Shown here: positions 1 to 7,603 of the stretch, one piece after another
How positions within the stretch are numbered: the stretch's first letter is position 1
How the letters are laid out: each line of letters opens with the position of its first letter
NCBI GenBank assembly: GCA_016283985.1
Contig: JAEENZ010000263.1
Coordinates: 1-9,405 of the forward strand
Length of the DNA: 9,405 nt
Source of the DNA: Bacteroidales bacterium
GTDB lineage: Bacteria; Bacteroidota; Bacteroidia; Bacteroidales; UBA932
Direction of reading: 5' to 3'
Notes under the pieces: generated by a model
The model's database searches: none
What the model saw: only the letters and a program-made list of their open reading frames with translations
What the model was told of the DNA's origin: nothing
Made by a program: the position numbers and the translations under genes

Positions 1-1677
1 GGCACCGGCAATCAGCCCGTACACGCTGCGCAGGTACTTCCTGTCCTGCGTGAAGGCATAGCGGTCCCACAGGTGAGTTGCGAGCCATGGGCCGTTGGCA
101 GGCGCGAGATTCCAGATCATCGATTCGGAGTCCCCCGGCGAAGCGAAGCCGTAGATATTGGAGGATATCTCCGCAGTCCAGCCGCGGGCGTCGTAGTAGG
201 CCTGCGCGACCCTCTCCCCCGATTTCTCCAGGGAGCGGATGTAATCTACCAGCGGCGGCATGCATTCGTCAAGGTTGGTGACGTTCGCGGGCCAGTAGTT
301 CATCTGGATGTTGATGTTATTGTGGTAGTCGGTGTTCCAGGGTCCCTTGATCTTGTTGCACCACAGTCCCTGCAGGTTTGCGGGCATGTCACCCTGGCGG
401 CTGGATGCTATCAGCAGATAGCGCCCGTACTGGAAGTACAGCGCCTCCAGCCCCGCATCGGGAACTCCTTCCCGATAGCGGTCTAACCTGTATGGCGTAG
501 GGAGGGCGTCCGGAGGGGATACCCTGTCGGACAGTACCAATTCAACACGACTGTACAAGTTCTGATAATCAGCCAGATGGCGGCGCAGCAGCTTCTTCCA
601 GCCACGACGGCCGGCGCGGGCAATGCGGCGTGCGGTGACCTTGGCGGGATCCTTCCCCTGATAGTATGTGGCCGGATCGCTGAGGTCCGGATCGAAATTC
701 ATCTTGTAGTTGGTGGCGGATGCCACGAGAAACAGCACCTCATCGGCGGCGGACACTTTCAGGATCCCATCTTCAGAGGCCACGGAACCGCCCTTGGCCA
801 GAGCCTTCACCCGCAGTGCAAACTTCTCTCCATTGGCCTTAAGCGCTCCGGAATAAAGGATGGCCTTGCGGCCAACGGACACCGTCGATCCTTCCGCGAT
901 TGGGTTCTGCAGGTAGCTCAAAGCCAGATTCAGCGAGGCGGGTCTGTCGGCCGTAAAGCGTACCGCCATCACCTGGTCGGGATAAGAGACGAACACCTCG
1001 CGCTTGTAGCCCACTCCGTCCTGACGGAACTGGACGCGCACCAGCGCGGAATCCAGCGAAAGGCTTCTCTCATAGCCCTCCACGGTTGCTCCGGGACCGG
1101 AATGCGGGTCGGGACGCTCAATCTTCACGGCTTCCCATTTGCCGCTGTAATTCACTTTCTGGGGAGCCTGGTTGCCGAATCCTTCCGGCACGGGGCCCTC
1201 GCGTAGGCCGGTTTCAATCAGCAACTCGCCCAGAGTGGTCATGAAGCCGAAACGGTCCAGTTTCTTCCCGTCCACCACACGCTCTGGCACGGCGCCGAAG
1301 TTCTTCTTGGTGAGTTCCTCCGCCAGAGCATCGTCCCCGTCCAGGAAAGCCTGCCGGATCTCAGGAAGAACAGAGGCCGCAGGGCGGTTGCATTCCCAAT
1401 AGTAGACAGGGTCGTCGCTAACCGCAGGACCACCGGTCCAGAGGGACTTCTCGTTCAGCGTGAGCCTCTCGCGGGAGATGGAGCCCATCACGTTGGCGCC
1501 CAGGGAGCCGTTGCCGACCGGCAGCGACTTGCTCTCCCATTCGGGATCCGTTCCCCCCGCCCACACGGCACTGCCAGCCGAGGACGTGGGCATATCGAAC
1601 CAGATGCGCAGGGGCTCGGATGCCCGTGCGCACACCACCAGCAGCAGTGCTGCAGCTATCATGAAGGTCTTCTTCAT
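1..1677 (-). CDS. GH95 family glycoside hydrolase (alpha-L-fucosidase/galactosidase-like), 3' end cut by window edge
   Basis: The first 559 codons are present, open without a stop to the window edge. GH95 enzymes remove terminal alpha-L-fucose (some alpha-L-galactose) from glycans by inversion. Residues 1-19 look like a signal peptide (MKKTFMIAAALLLVVCARA, then SE), so the enzyme is probably exported to the periplasm or outer surface. About residues 24-270 match the N-terminal beta-sandwich, with the family-typical SLPVGNGSLGANVMG and LNEKSLWTGGP stretches. The (alpha/alpha)6 barrel begins around residue 380. HNNINIQMNYWPA starts at residue 452, and N454/N456 probably correspond to the paired catalytic asparagines of Bifidobacterium AfcA. 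The general-acid region lies beyond the window, so catalytic completeness cannot be judged. Family length is about 780-830 residues, so roughly a third is missing. The start ATG overlaps the preceding gene's stop as ATGA, which suggests translational coupling. Substrate is not determinable. Confidence 0.9.
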   Translation of the reverse strand, partial: MKKTFMIAAALLLVVCARASEPLRIWFDMPTSSAGSAVWAGGTDPEWESKSLPVGNGSLGANVMGSISRERLTLNEKSLWTGGPAVSDDPVYYWECNRPAASVLPEIRQAFLDGDDALAEELTKKNFGAVPERVVDGKKLDRFGFMTTLGELLIETGLREGPVPEGFGNQAPQKVNYSGKWEAVKIERPDPHSGPGATVEGYERSLSLDSALVRVQFRQDGVGYKREVFVSYPDQVMAVRFTADRPASLNLALSYLQNPIAEGSTVSVGRKAILYSGALKANGEKFALRVKALAKGGSVASEDGILKVSAADEVLFLVASATNYKMNFDPDLSDPATYYQGKDPAKVTARRIARAGRRGWKKLLRRHLADYQNLYSRVELVLSDRVSPPDALPTPYRLDRYREGVPDAGLEALYFQYGRYLLIASSRQGDMPANLQGLWCNKIKGPWNTDYHNNINIQMNYWPANVTNLDECMPPLVDYIRSLEKSGERVAQAYYDARGWTAEISSNIYGFASPGDSESMIWNLAPANGPWLATHLWDRYAFTQDRKYLRSVYGLIAGA

Positions 1678-4055
1678 TCCGTCTCTATCTTGATGTTATC
1701 GTGTATCTCCAATATCTTCCCGTCCCGGCTCAATCCTTCGCCAAATATCTGATATTCAGTATCTTTGTCCGCCGTCCAGAACTCGAAGCGGCACTCCCCG
1801 GAAGCATCGAGGGTGACGGACGGGTTCCAGTAGATGGTGGTGCGCAGGTCGGCCTCGGGCGAATCTTTCTGCTTCTGGGTGATGTATTTGGGCGCCCAGA
1901 ACTCTGCCGGGCGCTGATAACCCAGCGGACGCACGCGGACTATGTTGTCGTTCTTCTTGAGATTCTGAACGAAGCCCTTGGCGGTCTTGATGACTATGGC
2001 TCCGCTGTAGCCTGGATAGTAGCCGAACTGGGAGGTGTAGTCCTTGATCACGAACATGCTCTCTATATCCCGGGGACTCATGGTCATGATATCATATTCG
2101 GGCATCACAACGTCGTCTATCACGGGAAGGGCCGGCAGTTCGGAGCGGGTGGTGCTGACATAATTGCCGTTGGCGTTGTGCCGCACGGTCACGCCCGGGG
2201 TGTTCAGGAATACGGAGAGGATGTTGGTGTAATTCATCTTTTCTATATCCTCCGCGGTGAGCGGTCGGGTGGAGTTCATTTCCGAATACCAGATGGATTC
2301 GCTGGGCTTTTTCTGCAGGCTGGCCTGCACCGTAGCCGCTTCCAGCAAGGTTTCCTGGAGGCCGTGCTGGCGGATGTATTCGTCGAAGGCCTGCTTCAGG
2401 TCGGCGTCCGGCACTATGCTCTCCCGCTCCTGCGGCAGCGAGGCCCCGGAGGTGCCGGGATAGGTCTCTTCATCCACCATCAGGATATTGCCGGCCTGTC
2501 CCTTGCCGGTCTGGGTCTGAAGCGTTATCTCGGTTCCTTCCGGGAATTCGGTCGCAAAACTGAACCGGCCGTCCTTCGCAAGAGGGGCGTAGTTCACGCT
2601 CACCATGGTGTTCAGGGTCGCATAGAGCGAGACGCGGCCACCGGCCATCCTGTTGAAAAGGTAGCCCTCCGCGTGGCCGGAGAGGATCTGTGCCTTTTCA
2701 GGAAGCACCGACGGAGTCGTGCAGGCTCCTTTCAACACAGCGGGAAGATCATATCTGCGCCATGCCTGCGTGAGCATCAGGGCGTCCACGAAAGGCTCTC
2801 CCCTTGGGGTGAAATACTCCGCAGGGGCCTCCACGTAACCGTTCAGCTCCGAACTCAGCAGCAAGGTGGCGGCGAGGCTGTTAAGCGAATCAGGGGCGGA
2901 TGCGTGGCTGTCGGTCACGCTGACGGCCAGGCTGGCGACGGATGCCTGTGCCCCCGGGGGCAGCTTGAAACTCGCCTGCACCTTCTCCCTGCCGGCGTAA
3001 AGGCCTTTCATGGTGCCACCGTCCAGGGTCAGGCGGGCATCCTTCCCAAGATTGAAGAAAAGGCGCTCGCTCAGGATGTTGAAGTCTTTGTCTATCAGCA
3101 TGAAAGACACTATTCCGGAGGGGAAGGTAGCGGTGGTGAAGGAATAGAAAGTGCGGTCCTTCTCCCATTCCATGCATCCCAGGGGCCGTCCGGCCTGATG
3201 CACGAGCAGCCACAGCCCATCCTCGGGAGCCTCGGGGCCGCGCAGAAGCGATAAGTTCAGGGTGCTCTTGAACCGCTGCAGCTGTATGATGCGGGCGGCA
3301 GGATTTGCGGCAGGCAGGGGGAAGCGTTTCTGGCGCCCGCCATCCGCCATGCACACAGCCACGTATTTCTCTCCGGCCTGCGGTTTCATTATGAAATAAC
3401 CCATCCCCCGGTGAAGATTCTCGATCTGCGCGACTTCCGCCCCTTTCGAATCCAGCACGCGGCCTTTTATGTTCATGCCCAGGCCGTCCTCCCCCAGAAC
3501 CTTCACGCCTACGCGGCATGCCCTTCCGGGCACCAGGTATCCGCCTTCAGGCAGCAGGGAGACATCGAAGTCCAGTTTCTTTTCGGCAAGGATATCCTTG
3601 CGCTTGGCGTAGGGATCCAACACCCGCAGGGTCTTGCGGAAGAAGCAATCTTCCCCGAAGTTCTGCATGTAGCGTGTATACGACCGGAGGGTGTAATCCC
3701 CTTCCGGAAGCACTTCCTGCAGGTCGATGTGGCCCGCGAACACGCCCAGGCTGTCCGGACGCAGCATGATGCGGCGCATCAGTTCTCCTCCCGGGCTTAC
3801 CAGTTCTACATATACATATCTGCTGATGCGGGATGGCCGGTTGTCGGCATCCGCCAGATGCGCCCTGAGCCATACCCGGTCTCCGGGCATGTAGGACGCG
3901 CGGTCGGTCGTAACATGTATCTTCTCCAGGGGCCAGAGTCCGGCCTGCCTGGTCAGACGCGTCAAAGCGGAATCCCGCACGCTAGGGAGTTCTTGTCCCG
4001 ATGCGCAGACGGCATACAGGAAAAGAACGCACGCACAGATGCGGGATTTCAACAT
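1674..4055 (-). CDS. Exported MG2 domain / TonB-plug-like protein without beta-barrel
   Basis: This is a 793-residue protein. I placed the start at MLKSRICACVLFLYAVC because that gives an N-terminal signal peptide (cleavage probably near residue 20) and a 4-nt gap to the MORN gene; an in-frame ATG at 4175 would bury the signal and overlap that gene by 116 nt. Residues about 45-135 resemble an alpha-2-macroglobulin MG2 domain (KIHVTTDRASYMPGDRVWLRA and following strands). The middle is probably further beta-sandwich domains. Residues about 595-692 resemble a TonB-receptor plug (EDIEKMNYTNILSVFLNTPG through GAIVIKTAKGF, G at 685). The last 65 residues form a distinct beta domain with YWNPSVTLDASGECRFEF. 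There is no room for a 22-strand barrel, so this is not a transporter by itself. Bacteroidetes have many such proteins of unknown role; surface or periplasmic interaction with glycan or protein partners is inference. It sits second in a MORN/plug/GH95 operon. Confidence 0.85.
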   Translation of the reverse strand: MLKSRICACVLFLYAVCASGQELPSVRDSALTRLTRQAGLWPLEKIHVTTDRASYMPGDRVWLRAHLADADNRPSRISRYVYVELVSPGGELMRRIMLRPDSLGVFAGHIDLQEVLPEGDYTLRSYTRYMQNFGEDCFFRKTLRVLDPYAKRKDILAEKKLDFDVSLLPEGGYLVPGRACRVGVKVLGEDGLGMNIKGRVLDSKGAEVAQIENLHRGMGYFIMKPQAGEKYVAVCMADGGRQKRFPLPAANPAARIIQLQRFKSTLNLSLLRGPEAPEDGLWLLVHQAGRPLGCMEWEKDRTFYSFTTATFPSGIVSFMLIDKDFNILSERLFFNLGKDARLTLDGGTMKGLYAGREKVQASFKLPPGAQASVASLAVSVTDSHASAPDSLNSLAATLLLSSELNGYVEAPAEYFTPRGEPFVDALMLTQAWRRYDLPAVLKGACTTPSVLPEKAQILSGHAEGYLFNRMAGGRVSLYATLNTMVSVNYAPLAKDGRFSFATEFPEGTEITLQTQTGKGQAGNILMVDEETYPGTSGASLPQERESIVPDADLKQAFDEYIRQHGLQETLLEAATVQASLQKKPSESIWYSEMNSTRPLTAEDIEKMNYTNILSVFLNTPGVTVRHNANGNYVSTTRSELPALPVIDDVVMPEYDIMTMSPRDIESMFVIKDYTSQFGYYPGYSGAIVIKTAKGFVQNLKKNDNIVRVRPLGYQRPAEFWAPKYITQKQKDSPEADLRTTIYWNPSVTLDASGECRFEFWTADKDTEYQIFGEGLSRDGKILEIHDNIKIETE

Positions 4056-4059
4056 TGTA

Positions 4060-5655
4060 TTATTCTGCCGCAGCCTGCTGGGCTTCCTGGGCTGCCTTCT
4101 GGGCGGCTGCCTGCTCTTCGGCCATCTTCTGCATCTCTGCAGCCAGCTTCTCTCGCAAGGCACGCTGCTCGGCAACCTTCACGCGAATGTCCGGCAGGAG
4201 CGCGAAAGGCTGGGAATAAAGGAGAGTGCAGCGTTCGCCGTTTTCCAGATCGACCTGCACCCTGCCGTCTTCAGTGGCGCTCAGGGTAAAGGGAACGGTG
4301 TCGACCACTCCCTTGCCGTCGACAATCTTGCCATCCCTCCAGAAGGAGTTCATGGAAAGGGAATCAGCGGCCGCGAACTCCATATATACTTCTCCGTCAG
4401 GAATGCCGTCCTTCAGCAAGCCGCGGACGGTGAAGAGGGAATCCTTGAATACTCCGCTGATGGCGCTGCTGCCCTCTATGCGACCTATATCCGCGCCCTG
4501 GACTTCCTTCCATTGCGACAGATCGAAACTCTGGAAGGGGCTGGACTTGAAATCGCCCACATAGATACCGAAGGGCTCGCCGGCCTTGAGTTCGCCGGAG
4601 AAGCTGAACTTGCCTGGGATGGATATGGTCAGGGATCCGTTGCACTCCTTGCCATCCTTGACGTCACCGTCGTAGGTGCGTCCGTCGATGCTGTAGCGCA
4701 CACGCCCGTTGACCATGTCGGTGTAGACGCTGTTCGCAAGGGTGATTTCTGGTTTCCATTTGCCGTCAGCGACGGTGCCATTCTCCCAGATCACCTTGCC
4801 GGTAGCCAGGCATGGGCCTGTGATGCCGTTACCCGTGAGGGGAAGCACGGTGCCCACATAGGTCCTGCCGCCCATGCCGAAGGAAGACATGAAGAGGCCG
4901 TCCTCCAGCCATTCGCCCTGAAGGGTGAGGCCGCCGACGGGATCGTTGCCGAAACGGACGGATCCCTTTCCGGACACGGCCGTGTCGTTCCATGTGCCTT
5001 CCAGATACCTGTCAAGGGTCTTGTTGTAGAACTCGCCTGCACCGAAATGCCTGCCGTTCTGCCATTTGCCTGTATAGATGTCGCCCTCTGCATAGTTCAT
5101 CTTTCCTTCTCCGGAAGGCAGGCCGGCTTCCCAGCCGCCTTCATAGGAAGCACCTGTGGCGTAGGTCATGACGCCCTCGCCCTGCTGCTTGCCTGCGGCC
5201 CATCCGCCTTCATATCTGTCTTTATTGGGATACTCCCTAACGCCCTTGCCGTCGTAGAGGCCCGCAGCCCAGCCGCCCACATACGTGGAGCCGTCGGCGT
5301 AGGTCATCGATCCTTCCCCGTGCTGCTTGTTGTCTTCCCAATTGCCTTCATAGTAATCCTTGTTGGCAAAGGTCATTTTGCCTTCGCCGGAGATCTTGTC
5401 GTCCACCCAGTTGCCGAGATACTCGTCGCCGCTGAGGAAACGCATGGTCCCAAGGCCGTTCTTGATGCCATTCACCCAATTGCCGGAATAGATTTCGCCA
5501 TTGACGTAAATCATAACGCCCATGCCGTTGGGTGCCTTGTTTTTCCACTCTCCGTCGTAAATGTCGCCGTTTTTGAACTTGACTTTTTTCGCATCCAACT
5601 GAGAAGGAACGAATGCAAGGAACGCGGCCAAAGCCAGGAATAGGATCTTTTTCAT
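4060..5655 (-). CDS. Exported MORN-repeat protein with C-terminal Ala/Gln-rich helix
   Basis: This is a 531-residue protein. A signal peptide covers about residues 1-22 (MKKILFLALAAFLAFVPSQL, then DA). From Tyr33 to about residue 216 there are eight MORN repeats of exactly 23 residues each (pattern YxGxWxxGxxxGxGxMxYxxGxx), followed by a degenerate ninth to about 236. Further MORN-like YxG/W motifs recur more loosely to about residue 390. Residues about 487-531 are charged then Ala/Gln/Glu-rich (AEEQAAAQKAAQEAQQ) and probably form a helix or coiled coil. MORN repeats form extended beta-hairpin arrays used for binding and scaffolding; in bacteria their ligands are mostly unknown, so the function is not assigned. 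It is the first gene of the minus-strand operon, with a TAAATTTG box upstream. The stop codon lies 4 nt before the next gene. No catalytic domain was recognised. Confidence 0.9.
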   Translation of the reverse strand: MKKILFLALAAFLAFVPSQLDAKKVKFKNGDIYDGEWKNKAPNGMGVMIYVNGEIYSGNWVNGIKNGLGTMRFLSGDEYLGNWVDDKISGEGKMTFANKDYYEGNWEDNKQHGEGSMTYADGSTYVGGWAAGLYDGKGVREYPNKDRYEGGWAAGKQQGEGVMTYATGASYEGGWEAGLPSGEGKMNYAEGDIYTGKWQNGRHFGAGEFYNKTLDRYLEGTWNDTAVSGKGSVRFGNDPVGGLTLQGEWLEDGLFMSSFGMGGRTYVGTVLPLTGNGITGPCLATGKVIWENGTVADGKWKPEITLANSVYTDMVNGRVRYSIDGRTYDGDVKDGKECNGSLTISIPGKFSFSGELKAGEPFGIYVGDFKSSPFQSFDLSQWKEVQGADIGRIEGSSAISGVFKDSLFTVRGLLKDGIPDGEVYMEFAAADSLSMNSFWRDGKIVDGKGVVDTVPFTLSATEDGRVQVDLENGERCTLLYSQPFALLPDIRVKVAEQRALREKLAAEMQKMAEEQAAAQKAAQEAQQAAAE

Positions 5656-5691
5656 ATGCTATTGATTATTGTTTGCTTGTTATCCAAGCTT

Positions 5692-5699
5692 CAAATTTA
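5692..5699 (-). promoter_or_regulatory. Bacteroidetes-type -7 box for the MORN operon
   Basis: Reading the minus strand, TAAATTTG matches the Bacteroidales TAnnTTTG -7 consensus. It ends 36 nt before the MORN start codon, giving a short leader of about 30 nt. A clear TTTG -33 box is not visible upstream, only T-rich sequence. The assignment rests on a motif match plus position. Confidence 0.5.
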
Positions 5700-5737
5700 G
5701 CAATTTCTTTGAAAAAGAAAAACAGAAAACATTTATT

Positions 5738-5745
5738 TATCTTTG
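5738..5745 (+). promoter_or_regulatory. Bacteroidetes-type -7 box for the DUF4252/sigma operon
   Basis: TATCTTTG matches TAnnTTTG and ends 33 nt before the ATG at 5779. A possible TTTG -33 element lies at 5708-5711, but the 26-nt spacing looks long, so the upstream element is doubtful. This would be a housekeeping-type promoter; whether the operon's own ECF sigma factor also acts here cannot be read from the sequence. Confidence 0.5.
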
Positions 5746-5778
5746 TAACAATTTGCCAGCTTCGGCGTCTTATAGTCG

Positions 5779-6282
5779 ATGAAAAAAACAATAACTATAC
5801 TTTGCTTCCTGGCCCTCTCGCTTTCCGCGATGGCAGGAAAGAACGTTTCCAAAACGCAATTGGCGGCACTGGTTTCGGAATACAGGCAGTACGACGGCGT
5901 GGAACTGGTTCAGCTCGGTTCCCTCGCTACGTCGGCCCTGAAGACCGTAATACGCATCTCCGCCAAGGATGACCCCGATGCCGCCGAGGCTCTCCAGCTT
6001 CTGGGCGGCATCCGCCGGCTGACCGTCTTCGAGTACGAAGACTGCTCGCCGGCCGTCAAAGAAAGGATTACCCGCAAACTGGACCGCATCCTGAACAGTT
6101 CCGAACTTCTGATCGAGGCCAAGGACGGCGACGATGCCATGCGGATGTACGGCGTGGTGGACGAAAAAGGCGACTCCGTGCGCGACTTCGTCCTTCACAC
6201 TCCCGGCAGCTGCGCCCTAATCTGCATCTTCGGGAAGGTATCCATGAAGGCTATTTCAAAGATTATGGAAGAGAATGACTGA
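5779..6282 (+). CDS. Exported DUF4252 protein (first copy)
   Basis: This is a 167-residue protein. Residues 1-19 are a signal peptide (MKKTITILCFLALSLSAMA, then GK), so the mature protein is probably periplasmic or outer-membrane associated. The rest fits DUF4252, a Bacteroidetes family of unknown biochemical function often found beside ECF sigma genes. The C-terminal half (SELLIEAKDGDDAMRMYG to KAISKIM) aligns by eye with the second DUF4252 protein at 7121-7603 (FELLMEAKEDGEKMTMYT to KLEEIM), so the two are paralogues. It is first in a four-gene operon, and its last 8 nt overlap the sigma factor start. No Shine-Dalgarno sequence is visible. A role as signal or effector of the sigma/anti-sigma pair is inference from context. 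Confidence 0.82.
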   Translation: MKKTITILCFLALSLSAMAGKNVSKTQLAALVSEYRQYDGVELVQLGSLATSALKTVIRISAKDDPDAAEALQLLGGIRRLTVFEYEDCSPAVKERITRKLDRILNSSELLIEAKDGDDAMRMYGVVDEKGDSVRDFVLHTPGSCALICIFGKVSMKAISKIMEEND

Positions 6283-6754
6283 GAGGGAGTTCCATAGCCA
6301 GTATCTGTCCCTTGCCAACGCTCTCTACCGGGTGGCATACTACATCCTGGAAGATGCCGCGGAGGCCGAGGATGCGGTGCAGGAACTCTACCTCAAGCTC
6401 TGGAGGAACCGCGACGCCCTCGACGGCATCCGTGCTCCCAAGGCATATGCGATGACCCTCCTCCGCAATCTCTGCCTGGACCGCGTGCGGCAGGCAAGCA
6501 GGATTGTGGACGCAGAGGTGCCCGAGAGCCTTGGCGGAGGATTCGATCCGGATTCGGCCATGGATCAGAAAGAGCGCCTGGAGATGGTGCTCGCGGCGGT
6601 CAAATCGCTGCCCGACAAGCAGCGCGAAATCCTCATCCTGCGCACCGTGGAAGGACTTTCCTACGAGGAAATCGAGGAGCGCACAGGCATGAATTACCTC
6701 ACACTTCGCGTGCTTCTTTCCCGGGCACGCCAAACATTGAAAAAGAAATTATGA
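6275..6754 (+). CDS. ECF-type RNA polymerase sigma factor
   Basis: This is a 159-residue protein of normal ECF length with only sigma-2 and sigma-4 domains. Sigma-2 covers about residues 8-72 and contains EAEDAVQELYLKLW (core RNA polymerase binding) and APKAYAMTLLRNLCLDRVR (-10 recognition). An acidic linker of about 35 residues follows. Sigma-4 covers about 105-155, with LPDKQREILILRTVEGLSYE from 112 and a helix-turn-helix from about 126 (YEEIEERTGMNYLTLRVLLSRAR) that would contact the -35 element. The ATG lies within the end of the upstream DUF4252 gene (8-nt overlap) and its stop overlaps the next start as ATGA, both consistent with coupled translation. It presumably directs transcription of a small regulon, possibly including its own operon. 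The controlling partner is most likely the next gene. Confidence 0.93.
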   Translation: MTEREFHSQYLSLANALYRVAYYILEDAAEAEDAVQELYLKLWRNRDALDGIRAPKAYAMTLLRNLCLDRVRQASRIVDAEVPESLGGGFDPDSAMDQKERLEMVLAAVKSLPDKQREILILRTVEGLSYEEIEERTGMNYLTLRVLLSRARQTLKKKL

Positions 6755-7119
6755 AACGAATCGAAGATATAGAAAAAATGAGTCTGGAAGAACTGGAGCA
6801 GGAGGCCTCGCAGGTTCCCGTTCCGGAAGGCCTGACCGGCCGTATCAAGGATGCCCTTGCAGCGGAAAGAGTCAGCGAGCCGTCCGGCGCTTTTCTGGCT
6901 GAGCCTTTTTTTGGCGAAGACAGGAATGACGACCGGCGGCGGCGCAGGCATTGGCATGCCGCGTTCGGCTCTTTTGCGGTAGCTGCGGCCGTGGCGGCCG
7001 TGCTTATCCTGCACCGTCCTGCCCCGAAGGACAGTTTCGACGATCCGCTTCTGGCATATCAGCAGGTCGAGGAGACCCTGCAGTTCATTGCACAAAAAAT
7101 CAACAAAGTTTACGAATAA
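6751..7119 (+). CDS. Small single-pass membrane protein, probable anti-sigma factor
   Basis: This is a 122-residue protein. Residues 1-61 are acidic and predicted cytoplasmic (MSLEELEQEASQVPVPEGL near the start). RRRRR at 62-66 is a strong positive-inside signal, followed by one hydrophobic segment at about 70-87 (AAFGSFAVAAAVAAVLIL). About 35 residues would lie in the periplasm (DDPLLAYQQVEETLQFIAQK). No zinc-binding HxxxCxxC motif is present, so it is not a ZAS-type anti-sigma factor. Its position directly after the ECF sigma gene with an ATGA overlap, and its topology, make it the obvious candidate for membrane tethering of the sigma factor. The short periplasmic tail could meet the exported DUF4252 products, but that is inference. 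It was recognised by context and topology, not by a confident family match. Confidence 0.75.
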   Translation: MKRIEDIEKMSLEELEQEASQVPVPEGLTGRIKDALAAERVSEPSGAFLAEPFFGEDRNDDRRRRRHWHAAFGSFAVAAAVAAVLILHRPAPKDSFDDPLLAYQQVEETLQFIAQKINKVYE

Positions 7120-7120
7120 A

Positions 7121-7603
7121 ATGAAAAAGATTATAGTATTTGCAGCCTTGCTGCTCGGTTCCATATTCGCTTCCGCCCAGGACGGCAAGCAGATCTACCA
7201 GAAATACTCCGACGAGCCCAACGTTAGCGCGGTGTATGTTTCCCCCGCGATGTTCCGTCTCATCGGCAAGCTCCCCGACATGCAGGCCGGAGACGGTGAC
7301 GTTAATCTCACCCCCGTCGTTCAGGCCCTCACAGGCCTCTACATCATCTCCAGCGAGAATCCGGACCTCAATGTCCGCATTGCCAAGGACGTTCGCAAGT
7401 TCATCGAAAAGGGCACGTTCGAGCTTCTGATGGAGGCGAAGGAAGACGGCGAGAAGATGACCATGTACACCGCCGGCGACGACAAGACCGTCACCAGCTT
7501 CATCATGCTGGCAGACGAAGGCACGGAAGTCACATTCATCTGCCTGGACGGCAAGCTGGACCGCACGAAGCTGGAAGAAATAATGTCAGAGAAAAACAAG
7601 TAG
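7121..7603 (+). CDS. Exported DUF4252 protein (second copy)
   Basis: This is a 160-residue protein. I chose the ATG at 7121 because it begins a clean signal peptide (MKKIIVFAALLLGSIFASA, then QD) one base after the previous stop; an in-frame ATG at 7088 would put a charged stretch in front of the signal and overlap the membrane-protein gene. The mature part fits DUF4252 and resembles the first copy at 5779-6282, most clearly over the C-terminal 55 residues (FELLMEAKEDGEKMTMYT, TFICLDGKLDRTKLEEIM). Biochemical function is unknown. It ends the four-gene cassette with the stop TAG at 7601. Directly after that stop, the -1 frame reads a 12-nt-period Ala/Lys-rich repeat. Confidence 0.82.
   Translation: MKKIIVFAALLLGSIFASAQDGKQIYQKYSDEPNVSAVYVSPAMFRLIGKLPDMQAGDGDVNLTPVVQALTGLYIISSENPDLNVRIAKDVRKFIEKGTFELLMEAKEDGEKMTMYTAGDDKTVTSFIMLADEGTEVTFICLDGKLDRTKLEEIMSEKNK

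Noticed and set aside
577..1206. 209-codon plus-strand open frame
   Set aside because: It lies opposite the GH95 gene, which is continuous and family-typical on the minus strand.
1701..3254. 517-codon plus-strand open frame
   Set aside because: It is antisense to the MG2/plug gene, which has recognisable domains on the minus strand. No family resemblance was seen in the plus frame.
4056..4175. Upstream in-frame ATG extending the MG2/plug protein by 40 residues
   Set aside because: The extension is Arg/Pro-rich, overlaps the MORN coding region by 116 nt and would bury the signal peptide; the ATG at 4055 is better.
4039..5643. 534-codon plus-strand open frame
   Set aside because: It is antisense to the whole MORN gene. 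The minus-strand frame has a signal peptide and regular MORN repeats; the plus frame has neither a domain nor a promoter and arises from GC-rich codon bias and repeats.
7088..7120. Upstream in-frame ATG of the second DUF4252 gene
   Set aside because: It adds a charged 11-residue stretch before a clean signal peptide and overlaps the membrane-protein gene; the ATG at 7121 fits the operon spacing.
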